In this document: positions 6,744 to 15,666 of the stretch, one piece after another
How the letters are laid out: every line of letters starts with the position of its first letter
Numbering within the stretch: position 1 is the stretch's first letter
Origin: a virus
Direction: 5' to 3' (one strand)
Virus record (IMG/VR): IMGVR_UViG_3300037961_003449
Span: 1-20,754 of that record
Length of the DNA stretch: 20,754 nucleotides
Translations under genes and position numbers: made by a program
Notes under the pieces: model-generated
The model's database searches: none
Seen by the model: only the letters and a program-made list of their open reading frames with translations
What the model was told of the DNA's origin: nothing

Positions 6744-7347
6744 GGTCTACGGCGCATTAAAAGAGCAGCTTGGCCAAGGACGGTTTGAGTTTGTGGCTGA
6801 CACGCCTGCTCAAGCGTTAAAGGCTCTGCTGGTTAATTTCCCTAAACTTGAAAAGTGGTTGCTAGACAGCGAAAAACGAGGCGTTGCGTATCAAGTAACA
6901 GTGGGTACACAGGCGGTTCACGACAAGGACGTTACGGGTCTGTACCTACCCTGGAGCGAAAAAGAAGTTTTTAGCATTACGCCTGTTTTGATGGGCGCGG
7001 GCGGGTTTACACAGGTGCTAACTGGTTTAGGTTTTATCGCTGCGGCTATTCTGCTCGGGCCGATTGGTTTTACAGCTATTGGCCTTAGTGCTCCAGTGTT
7101 TGCTGCAGGGACTGCCACAGCGTTTGGGCTGGTTGGGGCGTCCTTAGTGCTTAACGGCGTAGCCGAAATGATTTCACCCGTCCCGCAGCCCATAACAGCT
7201 AGCGAAGAGCCTACGCTTTTGGAGTCGAGTAGTTTTAGTGGGATAGTTAACACTACTAAGAAAGGCGTGGCTGTACCGATAGCCTATGGGCGTGTGTTCG
7301 TTGGGTCGGCGGTCGTTTCAGCAGGTCTTGACGTTGATCAGGTTTAA
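6730..7347 (+). CDS. I: Tail assembly protein I with ubiquitin-like N-terminal domain
   Basis: 205 residues. Residues 1-87 have the beta-grasp pattern of the lambda TAPI family (KVVKVYGALKEQLGQ, then the helix AQALKALLVNFPKLEKWL, then strands) and end GAGG at 89-92. A hydrophobic stretch follows at about 95-160 (FIAAAILLGPIGFTAIGL and ASLVLNGVAEMI). The C-terminal part GVAVPIAYGRVFVGSAVVSAG is the conserved end of gpI. gpI is needed for tip assembly and is not found in the mature lambda tail. The beta-grasp domain next to a JAMM protease in K matches a proposed link to ubiquitin-type processing. The start lies inside the end of K. J begins two bases after its stop. Confidence 0.92.
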   Translation: MKVVKVYGALKEQLGQGRFEFVADTPAQALKALLVNFPKLEKWLLDSEKRGVAYQVTVGTQAVHDKDVTGLYLPWSEKEVFSITPVLMGAGGFTQVLTGLGFIAAAILLGPIGFTAIGLSAPVFAAGTATAFGLVGASLVLNGVAEMISPVPQPITASEEPTLLESSSFSGIVNTTKKGVAVPIAYGRVFVGSAVVSAGLDVDQV

Positions 7348-7349
7348 TC

Positions 7350-10300
7350 ATGATTAATCCCAAATACATAGCAGGCGCTGGGGACGGCGGGGGAAAAGGC
7401 GGCGGAGGCGGCAGCAGTTCTCCCCCGACAGAAGATGCCGATTCGCTTCAGTCAAGACAATTTGCCAATGTCATTGACTTGCTCAGCGAGGGCGAAATCC
7501 AAGGCCTAGACGACGGCAACAAAAGCATATTTCTTGATGGGACGCCTGTTGAAGATACGAGGGGCCGCAATAACTTTTCAAATTTTCGGGTTGAGACTAG
7601 AACCGGAACGCCGACCCAAGACTACTTGCCTGGACCTTTTAACACTGTCGAAACTGCAAGAATCGTTAACACACAAATAAAAGAGGATAACTCCCCCATA
7701 ATAACTATTCAAGATGCCACCGTCGATCGTGTTCGGGTTACCATTTCTATCCCATCTTTGCAAAAAATTGAAGATGACGGGGATATTGTAGGCACTAAAG
7801 TTAGTATTAGTATTTTAGTTGATTACAACGGAGGCGGCTTTAACGTAGTCAAGGCAGACACTATAAAAGGCAAAAGTAGGAACTCATACCAGCGGGATTA
7901 TGTGTTTAAGTTAAACGATACTCGCCCTGCATACATAAAAGTTAGGCGCGACACAGAGGACAGTGAAAGCGTAAGGTTGTCAAACGATACAGTTTGGTCA
8001 AGCTATACAGAGATACGAGATAAAAAATATGGGTTTCCAAACGCTGCTTTAGTAGGGCTTAGGTTTGACGCTCGGCAATTCGGCTCAATCCCGACACGAA
8101 AATATCTGATCCGTGGCATAAAAGTGGGTGTTCCGACTAACGCAAAAATTGATCAAAGTGAAACTCAAAGGCTTGTTGTGGCTACTGGCCAAACTGAATC
8201 AATAGAAAATGGGATTCCCGGCAGGATCACTTACGACGGTGTCTGGACCGGCCAACTGAGCACTGATGCAGGTGCCCCAGGGGGAACAGTTTGGACAAAT
8301 GACCCAGCGTGGTGTTTTTGGGATTTGCTGACAAGCACGCGCTATGGAGCAGGCGTGCCTGCGTCTTCTTTAGACCGATATGATTTCTTTGCTATATCGC
8401 AATACTGCAACGAGTTAGTAGACGATGGGAAGAATGGTCAAGAGCCTCGCTTTAGTTGCAATTTATTGATTAACCAGCGTAAAGAGGTTTATGACGCGAT
8501 CAGGGATATGACCAGCATTTTCCGTGGCATTTCTTACTACGGAGCAGGTTCATTGGTTCTGCTGCAAGACAGGCCAACCGATTCGCAATATACCTTAGGT
8601 CCATCGAATGTTGTTGACGGGATGTTTTCTTATTCAGGAACATCACTACGCAGCAGGCATACGAGCGCGACCGTTGCATACCAAACTTACGAAGAAAAAG
8701 GTGAGGTAGCGTTTGAGCACGTAAAAGACGAAAACGCAATAGCAAAGTACGGGGTAAACAACAAAGAGATCAGAGCGGTTGGTTGCTACTCACAAGGGCA
8801 AGCAAGGCGGTTGGGTAAGTGGACGCTGCTTAGCGAGCAAAACTTAAATGAGATATGCACGTTTTCCATCGGCATTGATTCAGGGGTTGTTCTGCGCCCT
8901 GGAACGGTTGTAGATATTGCTGATCCTTTAAGAGCCGACACACGCAGAAGCGGTCGCGTTGCTTCTGCCGCCAGCGCCTCACAAATAACACTTGATACCT
9001 CTACTGATTTATCTGTAAATTCCCAAAAAACGCCCAAAATCACGTTCATGCTGCCATCCGGGTTGCTTGAAACGCGCAGTTTTACCCTTAGCGGGGCCGT
9101 CGTAACTTTAGCCAGTGCCTTAAGTGAGGTTCCGGCGGCAAACGCTCCTTGGTTAATTCAAACCGACGACATTCAATCCCAACAATTCCGTGTAATGGCT
9201 GTCGTTGAAAACGATGACCACACCTACGGAGTCACTGCAGTCAAATACAACCAAACTATTTATGGGGCGGCTGAGGAGGGGGCAGAGTTTGAAGAACGCG
9301 AGATATCAGGCATCTCTGATGCGCCTAAAGCAGTTTCAGGCATAGTCATACAAGATTTTTTATACGCAGAGAAGGGTGTAGTTCGTGTTGGCGTCGATAT
9401 AAGCTGGAAAACCCCTACTGTCGTACTCCCCGACCCCGAACGTAATCCTGATGGGGTGGCTGTAACAGCCACTAACGTAAAAGATTTTGCTCTCGAGTAT
9501 CGCTTAGACGGCGGTAATTTTATCGGGCTAACTACTGCTACTCCATCGGTTCAAGTTAAGGGATTAAAAGATGGACTGCTGGAAGTAAAGATCGTGGCTA
9601 GAAGCTTTGCGGGGGAGACAAGCCCCGTCGCAACAAACGAACATACTATACAAGCAAAATTAGCTTTACCTGGAGATGTTCAAAATTTAACTATAGAACC
9701 AGTTAGTCAGAAAAACGCCCGATTGCGCTGGGACGAAACGGTTGACCTAGACGTAAAAGTAGGTGGCAAGGTGCATATTCGGCACAGCAATTTAACTGAT
9801 GGCACTGCATCATGGTCAAATAGTTCTGACCTTGTAAACGCGGTTGCCGGAAACTCTACAGAAAAAGAAGTGCCTTTAATCGCAGGAGAGTATTTAGTTA
9901 AGTTTGCTGATGACGGGGGCAGAAAAAGCGTAACAGAAGCAAGCGTTATCGTAACTGAAGTACCAAATGCGCAGGATTTTCAGAGCGTCAAAAGTATAAG
10001 GGAAGACACAATATCTCCTACGCCGTTCGCGGGCGCAAAAACTAACGCTATATACAATGCTTCCGGGAATGCTTTGTCTTTAACGAGGCAAGATACTCCA
10101 GGCATTACCGGGTCAAGGTTTAAGTTAGTTATATTTGACGCAACAAACGATACAATAAAAACTTTTGATGGGACGTTTAGTGGGTTCACCCCAAACCTTG
10201 TCAACCATCAACTCTCTGCGGGTGATAAAGTGCAGTTTCGCATAAACACCACTCCTTTTGTCTTGCCATCCGGCCTGCAAGTAGGAACTACTTATTTTGT

Positions 10301-11123
10301 TCTTTCGTCAGGTTTAACAGCAAATACTTTTAAGGTCAGTGAAACTGATGGCGGCAGTCCTGTTGATATAGGGACTTCAGGCGGCAGCAATTCTGAATAC
10401 TCACTTGTGGGCGGAACTGTTAAATCATCGGGTGAGTATCAGTTTGAAAAAACACTTGATTTTGGCAATATCTACACTGTTGATTTAGAACGACATATCG
10501 TAGCTCGCGGCAACTACCCAGACGATACTATTGGTAGTAAAGAGGCCCTTATAAGCACTTGGCCGCCTTTAGGCGGGGACGTTGTAGACGGGACAAACGC
10601 TAAACTTTATGTGCGAACAACAAAGTCTACTTCTAACCCTATATTTGATGACGCTGATTTTTCTAAGTGGGAGGAATTGACAAGCGCGTCGCTGACAGCA
10701 AGAGCGTTTCAGTTTAAGGTTGTGCTCACGTCAAATGACCCGTCTCAGAACATTCTTGTTGACCAGTTAGGCGTCAACGTAAAACTGCAACAGCGAACAG
10801 AGCAAAGTAGCTCAACAATTACTACAAGCTCAACAGTTCCAATCGCCGTAACTTACGCCAATAAATTTTTTAATGGGCGAGCTGCGTATACTTTAGACGC
10901 GAGTCAACTTAATCAATATGGGCCTGGCCACGATACACACGCTTTGCCCGGTGTGCCACCTCGGCTAATCATAATCCCTAAAAATAACACCGCTGGCGAA
11001 GGGTTTACACTTGCTTCTGAAGATAGGGAAGGTTTTTATATTGGATTTAACAACCCAAACGGTAGCGGGCTTGTCGAACGGGACTTTGATTACGTTGCTT
11101 CCGGCTTTGGCAAGCAGGAGTAG
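7350..11123 (+). CDS. J: Central tail tip / host attachment protein J
   Basis: 1257 residues, a little longer than lambda gpJ (1132). A Gly-rich N-terminus (about 10-25) precedes ANVIDLLSEGEIQGL, the standard J opening. The central hub region runs to about residue 640 and includes LLTSTRYGAG and the FRGISYYGAG segment. Two fibronectin-III/Ig-like domains follow at about 656-770 and 772-868. The C-terminal part at about 1120-1150 (AFQFKVVLTSNDPSQNI) resembles J proteins of cyanobacterial phages as I remember them. J forms the trimeric tail hub and tip and usually carries receptor recognition at its C-terminus. ATG 7350 follows gpI by two bases with a weak AGG upstream. Codon use turns AT-rich in parts. 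Confidence 0.95.
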   Translation: MINPKYIAGAGDGGGKGGGGGSSSPPTEDADSLQSRQFANVIDLLSEGEIQGLDDGNKSIFLDGTPVEDTRGRNNFSNFRVETRTGTPTQDYLPGPFNTVETARIVNTQIKEDNSPIITIQDATVDRVRVTISIPSLQKIEDDGDIVGTKVSISILVDYNGGGFNVVKADTIKGKSRNSYQRDYVFKLNDTRPAYIKVRRDTEDSESVRLSNDTVWSSYTEIRDKKYGFPNAALVGLRFDARQFGSIPTRKYLIRGIKVGVPTNAKIDQSETQRLVVATGQTESIENGIPGRITYDGVWTGQLSTDAGAPGGTVWTNDPAWCFWDLLTSTRYGAGVPASSLDRYDFFAISQYCNELVDDGKNGQEPRFSCNLLINQRKEVYDAIRDMTSIFRGISYYGAGSLVLLQDRPTDSQYTLGPSNVVDGMFSYSGTSLRSRHTSATVAYQTYEEKGEVAFEHVKDENAIAKYGVNNKEIRAVGCYSQGQARRLGKWTLLSEQNLNEICTFSIGIDSGVVLRPGTVVDIADPLRADTRRSGRVASAASASQITLDTSTDLSVNSQKTPKITFMLPSGLLETRSFTLSGAVVTLASALSEVPAANAPWLIQTDDIQSQQFRVMAVVENDDHTYGVTAVKYNQTIYGAAEEGAEFEEREISGISDAPKAVSGIVIQDFLYAEKGVVRVGVDISWKTPTVVLPDPERNPDGVAVTATNVKDFALEYRLDGGNFIGLTTATPSVQVKGLKDGLLEVKIVARSFAGETSPVATNEHTIQAKLALPGDVQNLTIEPVSQKNARLRWDETVDLDVKVGGKVHIRHSNLTDGTASWSNSSDLVNAVAGNSTEKEVPLIAGEYLVKFADDGGRKSVTEASVIVTEVPNAQDFQSVKSIREDTISPTPFAGAKTNAIYNASGNALSLTRQDTPGITGSRFKLVIFDATNDTIKTFDGTFSGFTPNLVNHQLSAGDKVQFRINTTPFVLPSGLQVGTTYFVLSSGLTANTFKVSETDGGSPVDIGTSGGSNSEYSLVGGTVKSSGEYQFEKTLDFGNIYTVDLERHIVARGNYPDDTIGSKEALISTWPPLGGDVVDGTNAKLYVRTTKSTSNPIFDDADFSKWEELTSASLTARAFQFKVVLTSNDPSQNILVDQLGVNVKLQQRTEQSSSTITTSSTVPIAVTYANKFFNGRAAYTLDASQLNQYGPGHDTHALPGVPPRLIIIPKNNTAGEGFTLASEDREGFYIGFNNPNGSGLVERDFDYVASGFGKQE
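11116..11120 (+). promoter_or_regulatory. Strong ribosome binding site serving ATG 11125, not GTG 11152
   Basis: AGGAG overlaps the last codons of J and lies four bases before ATG 11125. No comparable purine run is found before GTG 11152. This makes ATG 11125 the likely entry point for ribosomes that translate the collar protein. Confidence 0.55.
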
Positions 11124-11124
11124 A

Positions 11125-11145
11125 ATGTCTGCAAGAAACCGCTGA
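11125..11145 (+). CDS. Six-codon leader peptide or start of an interrupted collar gene
   Basis: ATG 11125 codes MSARNR and then TGA. It has the best ribosome binding site of the area (AGGAG at 11116-11120, four bases before the ATG). It lies in the same frame as the collar-domain gene beginning at GTG 11152, with only CTG and CTT between the TGA and that GTG. It may be a coupling leader, a start whose gene was broken by one stop mutation, or a leaky UGA C site. Confidence 0.4.
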   Translation: MSARNR

Positions 11146-11151
11146 CTGCTT

Positions 11152-12114
11152 GTGGCTAACCACGATTACGACTTAGCTGACCAAAACGGGGCTGCTTTTC
11201 TTAACGATATAAATAGTTGCTTGAAAGCCATCCGCACGAATAACAGCGGAGGCTCCGACCCGCCGGGCAGCGGCAGCAATTTCCAGTTCCAGTGGTATGC
11301 AGATACAGGCGACAACACATTAAAAATAAGAAATGCAAATGGTGATGGCTTTGTAAACGTCAGCACTGTTGGGGGCATTGAGCTTGAAAACCTTGGCTTA
11401 GCTACTGCTGCGTCTCCGACTTTTACCGGGACAGCATCGTTCGGTGGCAACGTAAAGATGACCGGCACTGGAACGCTGGATCTGCCTGCGGGCACAACAG
11501 GCCAGCGCCCTGCCAGCCCTAACACCGGAATGATCCGGTTCAACACATCAAATAATGCTTACGAGGGCTATTCGGGGAGCGAATGGAAACATCTTGACGG
11601 CGACCAAACACCTGCTGGAACGATTATTTATACAACTATGTTGGATTTCACCCAGACGCCTCCCGTTCCGAAGGCCCCACCCGGATACCTGCCAGCTGAT
11701 GGCAGTCCAGTCAGCCGAACAACTTTTGCGGCGTTGTTTGCCGCTATTCAGGACTATTACGGTGTTGGCGACGGATCAACGACTTTTAATCTCCCAGACT
11801 TGCGTGGTGAGTTTATTCGCGGACTAGATAGCGGCAGAGGCGTTGACAGCAATCGAGCGCTTGGAAGTGCTCAGGGGGATCAAAACAAAACTCACAACCA
11901 CGGAGTCGAGAATGACAGCCACTCTCACTCCCTGCCCACCATATCAAGAGTTGCTAATGCAACTTCCTCAAGCGGCTCTGGCGACGGTGAATCTCAAAAT
12001 TACCCCGATGCCCAAAGCACTGGTCCAGCATCAACTGGAATTACTATTCAAGCTGATGGGGGTACTGAGGCACGACCACGCAACATCGCACTGCTGGCCT
12101 GCATTAAGACTTGA
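11152..12114 (+). CDS. Tail fibre protein with phage collar domain
   Basis: 320 residues from GTG 11152. The N-terminal half is a beta-rich stem (GIELENLGLATAASPTFTGTASFGGNVKM). A short GMIRFNTSNNAYEGYSGSEW module follows, common in phage and marine fibre proteins. The C-terminal half holds a Phage_Collar domain at about 175-230 (PPGYLPADGSPVSRTTFAAL to FNLPDLRGEFIRGLD). It is followed by a His-rich segment at about 247-259 (HNH and HSHS) that recalls the metal-binding HxH motifs of T4 fibre tips, and the protein ends PRNIALLACIKT. It is likely a side-fibre or tip protein that contacts the host. GTG 11152 lacks a Shine-Dalgarno sequence; see the leader at 11125. Confidence 0.85.
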   Translation: MANHDYDLADQNGAAFLNDINSCLKAIRTNNSGGSDPPGSGSNFQFQWYADTGDNTLKIRNANGDGFVNVSTVGGIELENLGLATAASPTFTGTASFGGNVKMTGTGTLDLPAGTTGQRPASPNTGMIRFNTSNNAYEGYSGSEWKHLDGDQTPAGTIIYTTMLDFTQTPPVPKAPPGYLPADGSPVSRTTFAALFAAIQDYYGVGDGSTTFNLPDLRGEFIRGLDSGRGVDSNRALGSAQGDQNKTHNHGVENDSHSHSLPTISRVANATSSSGSGDGESQNYPDAQSTGPASTGITIQADGGTEARPRNIALLACIKT

Positions 12115-12145
12115 CGCAGGGTAAGCTTGCTCTAAGAGGTGCGCT

Positions 12146-12487
12146 ATGTCTGTTCAACCTGGAACGCACAATTTCACGCTTCAGCGGAGGGCTGACTACT
12201 CCCTGTTGCTGCAGTTCAAGGACAGCAATGATGCGGTAATTGACTTAACGGGCTTTACTGCTTACGCGCAAGCGTGGGACAAGGCGCGGTCAACCAAGTA
12301 CGCGGATTTTGCTGTCGCGTACACCAACCGCTCCAACGGGCAGGTCACTATCAGCCTTACCGACGCACAAACGGCAACTTTCCCGGACGAGCTTTACTAC
12401 GACGTAATGCTTGAAAACGGCAGCGGCAACAGGGACTATTACCTGGAGGGCGTCATTTTTGTCTCTCAGGGGTACACGTCACCATGA
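12146..12487 (+). CDS. Small baseplate/fibre-associated protein
   Basis: 113 residues with a clear Shine-Dalgarno sequence (AGAGG) just before ATG 12146. It begins with a beta strand carrying two basic residues (NFTLQRRADYSLLLQF). Then come VIDLTGFTAYAQAWDKA and, near the end, FPDELYYDVMLENGSGNRDYYLEG. This beta-sandwich pattern (a 'DLTG' turn, then 'YYDV...G....YLEG') resembles small proteins found beside fibre genes in many phages, possibly the BppU N-terminal type. No enzyme motif is visible. The stop overlaps the next start as ATGA, so it is made together with the collagen-like protein that follows. A structural or fibre-linking role is inferred from position. Confidence 0.55.
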   Translation: MSVQPGTHNFTLQRRADYSLLLQFKDSNDAVIDLTGFTAYAQAWDKARSTKYADFAVAYTNRSNGQVTISLTDAQTATFPDELYYDVMLENGSGNRDYYLEGVIFVSQGYTSP

Positions 12488-12756
12488 CCACGGTCAACGT
12501 CACAACTGCTGAGAACAAGGTCCTTGTCACCACACCTGATGGGACGACCGTTGTTCAGGCCCCTGTCACAACAACTGTCACAGCCACAACCGCTGGCCCT
12601 CAAGGGCCTAAAGGTGATACCGGAGATCCTGGGCTTGTCCTTGATTCGTCGTCTAAAGTGGAGGGAAGCGTTATTTATTACGACGCAACTGCCAACACGT
12701 TCCGGGCTGATACAACCTGGACGACTGACACACTTGCCGACGGGGGCAATTTCTGA
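12484..12756 (+). CDS. Small Thr-rich protein with collagen-like linker
   Basis: 90 residues. The first half is very rich in Thr and Val (TTVVQAPVTTTVTATT). At about residues 38-50 lies a short collagen-like stretch GPQGPKGDTGDPG, which would form a brief triple helix. A beta segment follows (SVIYYDATANTFRADTTW) and a Gly-Gly-Asn-Phe end. Such linkers between beta-rich parts are common in trimeric phage fibres. It overlaps the preceding gene by ATGA and ends two bases before the next ATG, so it is clearly part of the fibre operon. It may sit between the baseplate protein and the long fibre encoded next. The exact role is unknown. Confidence 0.6.
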   Translation: MTTVNVTTAENKVLVTTPDGTTVVQAPVTTTVTATTAGPQGPKGDTGDPGLVLDSSSKVEGSVIYYDATANTFRADTTWTTDTLADGGNF

Positions 12757-12758
12757 CC

Positions 12759-14324
12759 ATGGCTAACACTCTTCGGATTAAGCGTCGGGCGTCAGGAGGG
12801 AGCACCGGAGCGCCTTCTTCTCTGGAAAATGCCGAGTTAGCTTTCAATGAGGCAGATGCCGGTGATGGCATTTTGTATTACGGCAAAGGCACGGGAGGTG
12901 CCGGGGGTAGTGCGTCAAGCATTATTGCTATTGGTGGTGATGGTGCGTTTGTCAATCTGTCCGGGAACCAAACAGTAAGCGGCAATAAGACCTTCACTGG
13001 CACGGTTGTTCTGCCAACGCTTTCGTCACTGGCTACATCGGGGAATGTTGTTGTCGGCGGCAACTTGACTGTGAATGGCTCCACAACTGAAATATCCTCA
13101 AGTGTTTTAAACGTCGAAGATAAAAACATTGAGCTTGGAAAGGTTGATACGCCGACTGATTCGACGGCAGACGGGGGAGGTTTAACACTCAAGGGTGCTA
13201 CGGATCACACAATCCTTTGGGCCAACAGCACTGATAGTTGGGACTTTTCTGAGCATGTAAATCTTGCCGCTGGCAAAGCTTTCAAAATCAATGGCTCTAG
13301 CGTTCTTAGCGATAACGCTCTTGGTTCTGGTGTCATTGCTTCCAGTCTTACTTCTGTTGGCACGCTGACTTCTGGAACGTGGTCTGCGTCAACAATCGTC
13401 ACCGGCAAGGGTGGGACAGGCCAAACCAGCTACAGCAACGGTCAGCTGTTAATCGGCAACTCAAGCGGTTCGCTTTCCAAGGCAACCTTGACCGCTGGAA
13501 GCAACGTGACCATCACCAATTCTTCTGGTGGGATCACAATCGCATCATCTGGCGCACCATCAGCCGGTGATGGTATTGACGTAAGCGGAAGCACCGTAAG
13601 CGTTGACCGAAAAGCTAATGGCGGCCTTGTTATTGAGTCTGCTGAGCTTGCTGTTGACCTTGGTGCGTCAAACATTACAGGTACGCTTGCAGTTGTCGAC
13701 GGCGGGACAGGTTCTACAACTGCCTCTGACGCACGAACGGCACTAGGTCTGGCAATAGGCAGCGACATTCTCGCCTACAGCTCAAAGCTTGATGCGATTT
13801 CTGGCCTTGGCGTCACTGACGGCAACATCATTGTTGGTAACGGCAGCACATTTGTTGCTGAAAACGGTTCAACCGCCAGAGCATCTCTGGGGCTCGGGAT
13901 CGGCACAAATGTCCAGGCATATGATGCCCAGCTAGACACTTTTGCAGGAGCCAGCAGCGCAACTGCGACTGCTTTGGTTGCATTGACTTCAACAGAGGTC
14001 GGCATTCTTGATGGCGCAACTGTTACTACTGCCGAGCTGAATGTTCTTGACGGCGTAACCGCAACCGCTACAGAGATCAACAAGCTTGATGGGGTTACTG
14101 CTGACACTGCTGAAATCAACAAGCTTGATGGGTTAAACGCATCAACATCAGAGCTGAACATTGTCGACGGCAGCACTTCTGCGACCTCTACGACCTTGGC
14201 GACAGCAGATCGCATGGTTGTTAATGACGCTGGAACGATGGTTCAAGTTGCACTGAGCGATCTTGTGACCTTCCTCGAAAACGGATCTGTAAGCGGTTTC
14301 GAACTCGATGGGGGCACTTTTTAG
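12759..14324 (+). CDS. Long repetitive tail fibre protein 1
   Basis: 521 residues. It starts [19 protein letters not shown], then [21 protein letters not shown], the N-terminal module shared by many phage fibres and similar to the start of the major tropism determinant (virion attachment). The body contains [19 protein letters not shown], then [20 protein letters not shown] and KDNIEL-type repeats, then [11 protein letters not shown] and [17 protein letters not shown], which are common beta-helix or fibre repeats. Five 13-residue repeats lie near the end (14004-14198). No S74 autochaperone or enzyme motif is visible. It probably forms a homotrimeric shaft. The N-terminal eight residues match those of the next gene closely, so the two may compete for, or share, one docking site. 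Confidence 0.85.
   Translation: MANTLRIKRRASGGSTGAPSSLENAELAFNEADAGDGILYYGKGTGGAGGSASSIIAIGGDGAFVNLSGNQTVSGNKTFTGTVVLPTLSSLATSGNVVVGGNLTVNGSTTEISSSVLNVEDKNIELGKVDTPTDSTADGGGLTLKGATDHTILWANSTDSWDFSEHVNLAAGKAFKINGSSVLSDNALGSGVIASSLTSVGTLTSGTWSASTIVTGKGGTGQTSYSNGQLLIGNSSGSLSKATLTAGSNVTITNSSGGITIASSGAPSAGDGIDVSGSTVSVDRKANGGLVIESAELAVDLGASNITGTLAVVDGGTGSTTASDARTALGLAIGSDILAYSSKLDAISGLGVTDGNIIVGNGSTFVAENGSTARASLGLGIGTNVQAYDAQLDTFAGASSATATALVALTSTEVGILDGATVTTAELNVLDGVTATATEINKLDGVTADTAEINKLDGLNASTSELNIVDGSTSATSTTLATADRMVVNDAGTMVQVALSDLVTFLENGSVSGFELDGGTF
14004..14198 (+). repeat. Five tandem 13-residue repeats in fibre 1
   Basis: Five 39-base units code variants of [I/V/K][L/V]DGxTxxxxE[I/L]N. Units 3 and 4 are the closest pair; both contain ATCAACAAGCTTGATGG, 39 bases apart. 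Such units form a repeating rod in trimeric fibres. Near-identity of two units points to recent duplication or exchange, and the repeat number could vary between strains. Confidence 0.75.
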
Positions 14325-14329
14325 AACCA

Positions 14330-15655
14330 ATGGCAAATACAATCAAGCACAAGCGCGGGACATCCGATCCTGGAGCGTCAGATCTTGCCGTAGGCGAACT
14401 CGCCATCAATACAAGCGATGGCGGTGTTTTTACCAAGACCGATGGCGGGTCAGTCGTTGAGGTTGGCAGCAGCACTAGCGGGCTTGTCGATAACAGTACC
14501 GCCAGCGACAGTCTAGGTGTTGGAGCCAATGCGCTTGACTCTGAAACTGATGGCTATGGCAATACTGGAATCGGGAAATCGGCTTTAACTGCCCTTACAG
14601 AAGGCACCTCTAATGTTGGGCTCGGAAATAGGGCCGGCGAGTCTCTCACTACAGGAATTAGAAACACTTTCCTTGGTGCTCTTTCTGGAGGCGATATTGT
14701 ATCTTGCAGCGACAATGTCTTCGTAGGGTATGTCTCTGGCGCTTATAATACTGATGGCAAGAATACAGCTATTGGCGCATTTTCTTTTGCTGGCAGTGGC
14801 TCCGCGAGCAACAGTGTTGCAGTTGGGTATAAAGCTCTTTACTCAACTACAAATGGAAATTCAAATGTAGCCGTTGGATATACCGCTCTAGAGGATACGA
14901 CGACAGGCTATAACAACATTTCGATAGGTGCTTTCGCTGGACGGGAAATAACCGAAGGTCATACCAACGTAATTATTGGAAATTGGGCTGGGAGCAGCTT
15001 GACAGGGTCAGGCGGCAACAGCAACGTCTTGATGGGCTACCAAGCCGGGGATAGCCTAACCACCGGCGCTTTCAACATAATTCTTGGTTATAACGCCGAT
15101 GCAAGCTCTGCCACTGCAATAGGAGAGATAACTCTTGGCAATAGCAATCAAGACACTTTTCGCATCCCAGGCATTGACTTAGAGGCGACTTCAGGTGTTT
15201 TCAGTATAAAAAATGACGGCACAAGATCACAAGTTCGATTGTATTGCGAGTCAAGCAATGCTCACTATGCTGCAATACAAGCGCCTGCCCATGCTGATTT
15301 TTCAGGCAACCTCACCTTCACGCTTCCAAGCGGGTACGGATCGTCTGGGCAGTTTTTGCAATCAGACGGCTCAGGTGGAACGACTTGGGCAACACCGTCA
15401 GGCGGAGGCGGGGGCATCTCTGACGGCGACAAGGGCGACATCACCGTCTCAAACAGCGGCGCAACTTTCACGATTGACAATGATGTTGTCACTGCAGCCA
15501 AACTTGCTGACACTGCTGTAACGGCGGGGAGTTACACATCTGCTGACATCACAGTTGACGCTCAAGGGCGGATCACAGCTGCTTCTAATGGTTCTGGTGG
15601 CGGCGGCGGAATGTCGCGTGCCCAGTCAACAGCTATTGCGCTAATCTTCGCCTAA
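14330..15655 (+). CDS. Long repetitive tail fibre protein 2 with YadA-like head repeats
   Basis: 441 residues, starting [20 protein letters not shown], then [20 protein letters not shown], the same docking module as fibre 1. Residues about 68-270 are made of roughly 22-24-residue repeats of the type 'N[V/T]x[I/V]Gxxag..l' (for example [18 protein letters not shown]), which resemble the left-handed beta-roll of YadA-type trimeric adhesins. The C-terminal part carries [18 protein letters not shown], Gly-rich linkers and [18 protein letters not shown] with [14 protein letters not shown], common phage fibre modules, and ends ALIFA. It is probably a trimeric adhesin-like fibre binding the host surface. 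No autochaperone is seen. It follows fibre 1 after five bases without an evident Shine-Dalgarno sequence. Confidence 0.85.
   Translation: MANTIKHKRGTSDPGASDLAVGELAINTSDGGVFTKTDGGSVVEVGSSTSGLVDNSTASDSLGVGANALDSETDGYGNTGIGKSALTALTEGTSNVGLGNRAGESLTTGIRNTFLGALSGGDIVSCSDNVFVGYVSGAYNTDGKNTAIGAFSFAGSGSASNSVAVGYKALYSTTNGNSNVAVGYTALEDTTTGYNNISIGAFAGREITEGHTNVIIGNWAGSSLTGSGGNSNVLMGYQAGDSLTTGAFNIILGYNADASSATAIGEITLGNSNQDTFRIPGIDLEATSGVFSIKNDGTRSQVRLYCESSNAHYAAIQAPAHADFSGNLTFTLPSGYGSSGQFLQSDGSGGTTWATPSGGGGGISDGDKGDITVSNSGATFTIDNDVVTAAKLADTAVTAGSYTSADITVDAQGRITAASNGSGGGGGMSRAQSTAIALIFA
14531..15140 (+). repeat. YadA-head-like repeat region in fibre 2
   Basis: This is a protein-level repeat of about 22-24 residues, with recurring GxNTx[51 protein letters not shown] and SNVLMGY. 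The DNA copies have diverged, so this is an old repeat expected to form a trimeric beta-roll. Confidence 0.7.
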
Positions 15656-15666
15656 CAGGTAACGCC

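Noticed and set aside
14004-14198. CRISPR-like spacing of the 39-base repeats
   Set aside because: The repeats are contiguous, in coding frame, imperfect and without spacers; they code a protein rod.
12759-14324. Diversity-generating retroelement suggested by the tropism-determinant-like fibre N-terminus
   Set aside because: No reverse transcriptase gene, no template/variable repeat pair and no C-type-lectin-like C-terminus were found in the window.
11166-14529. Long - strand and second-frame + strand open frames across the fibre genes
   Set aside because: Their Val/Pro/Ser-rich low complexity is the antisense of Gly/Thr/Ser repeats. No start sites or known motifs are present, and the sense genes are well supported.
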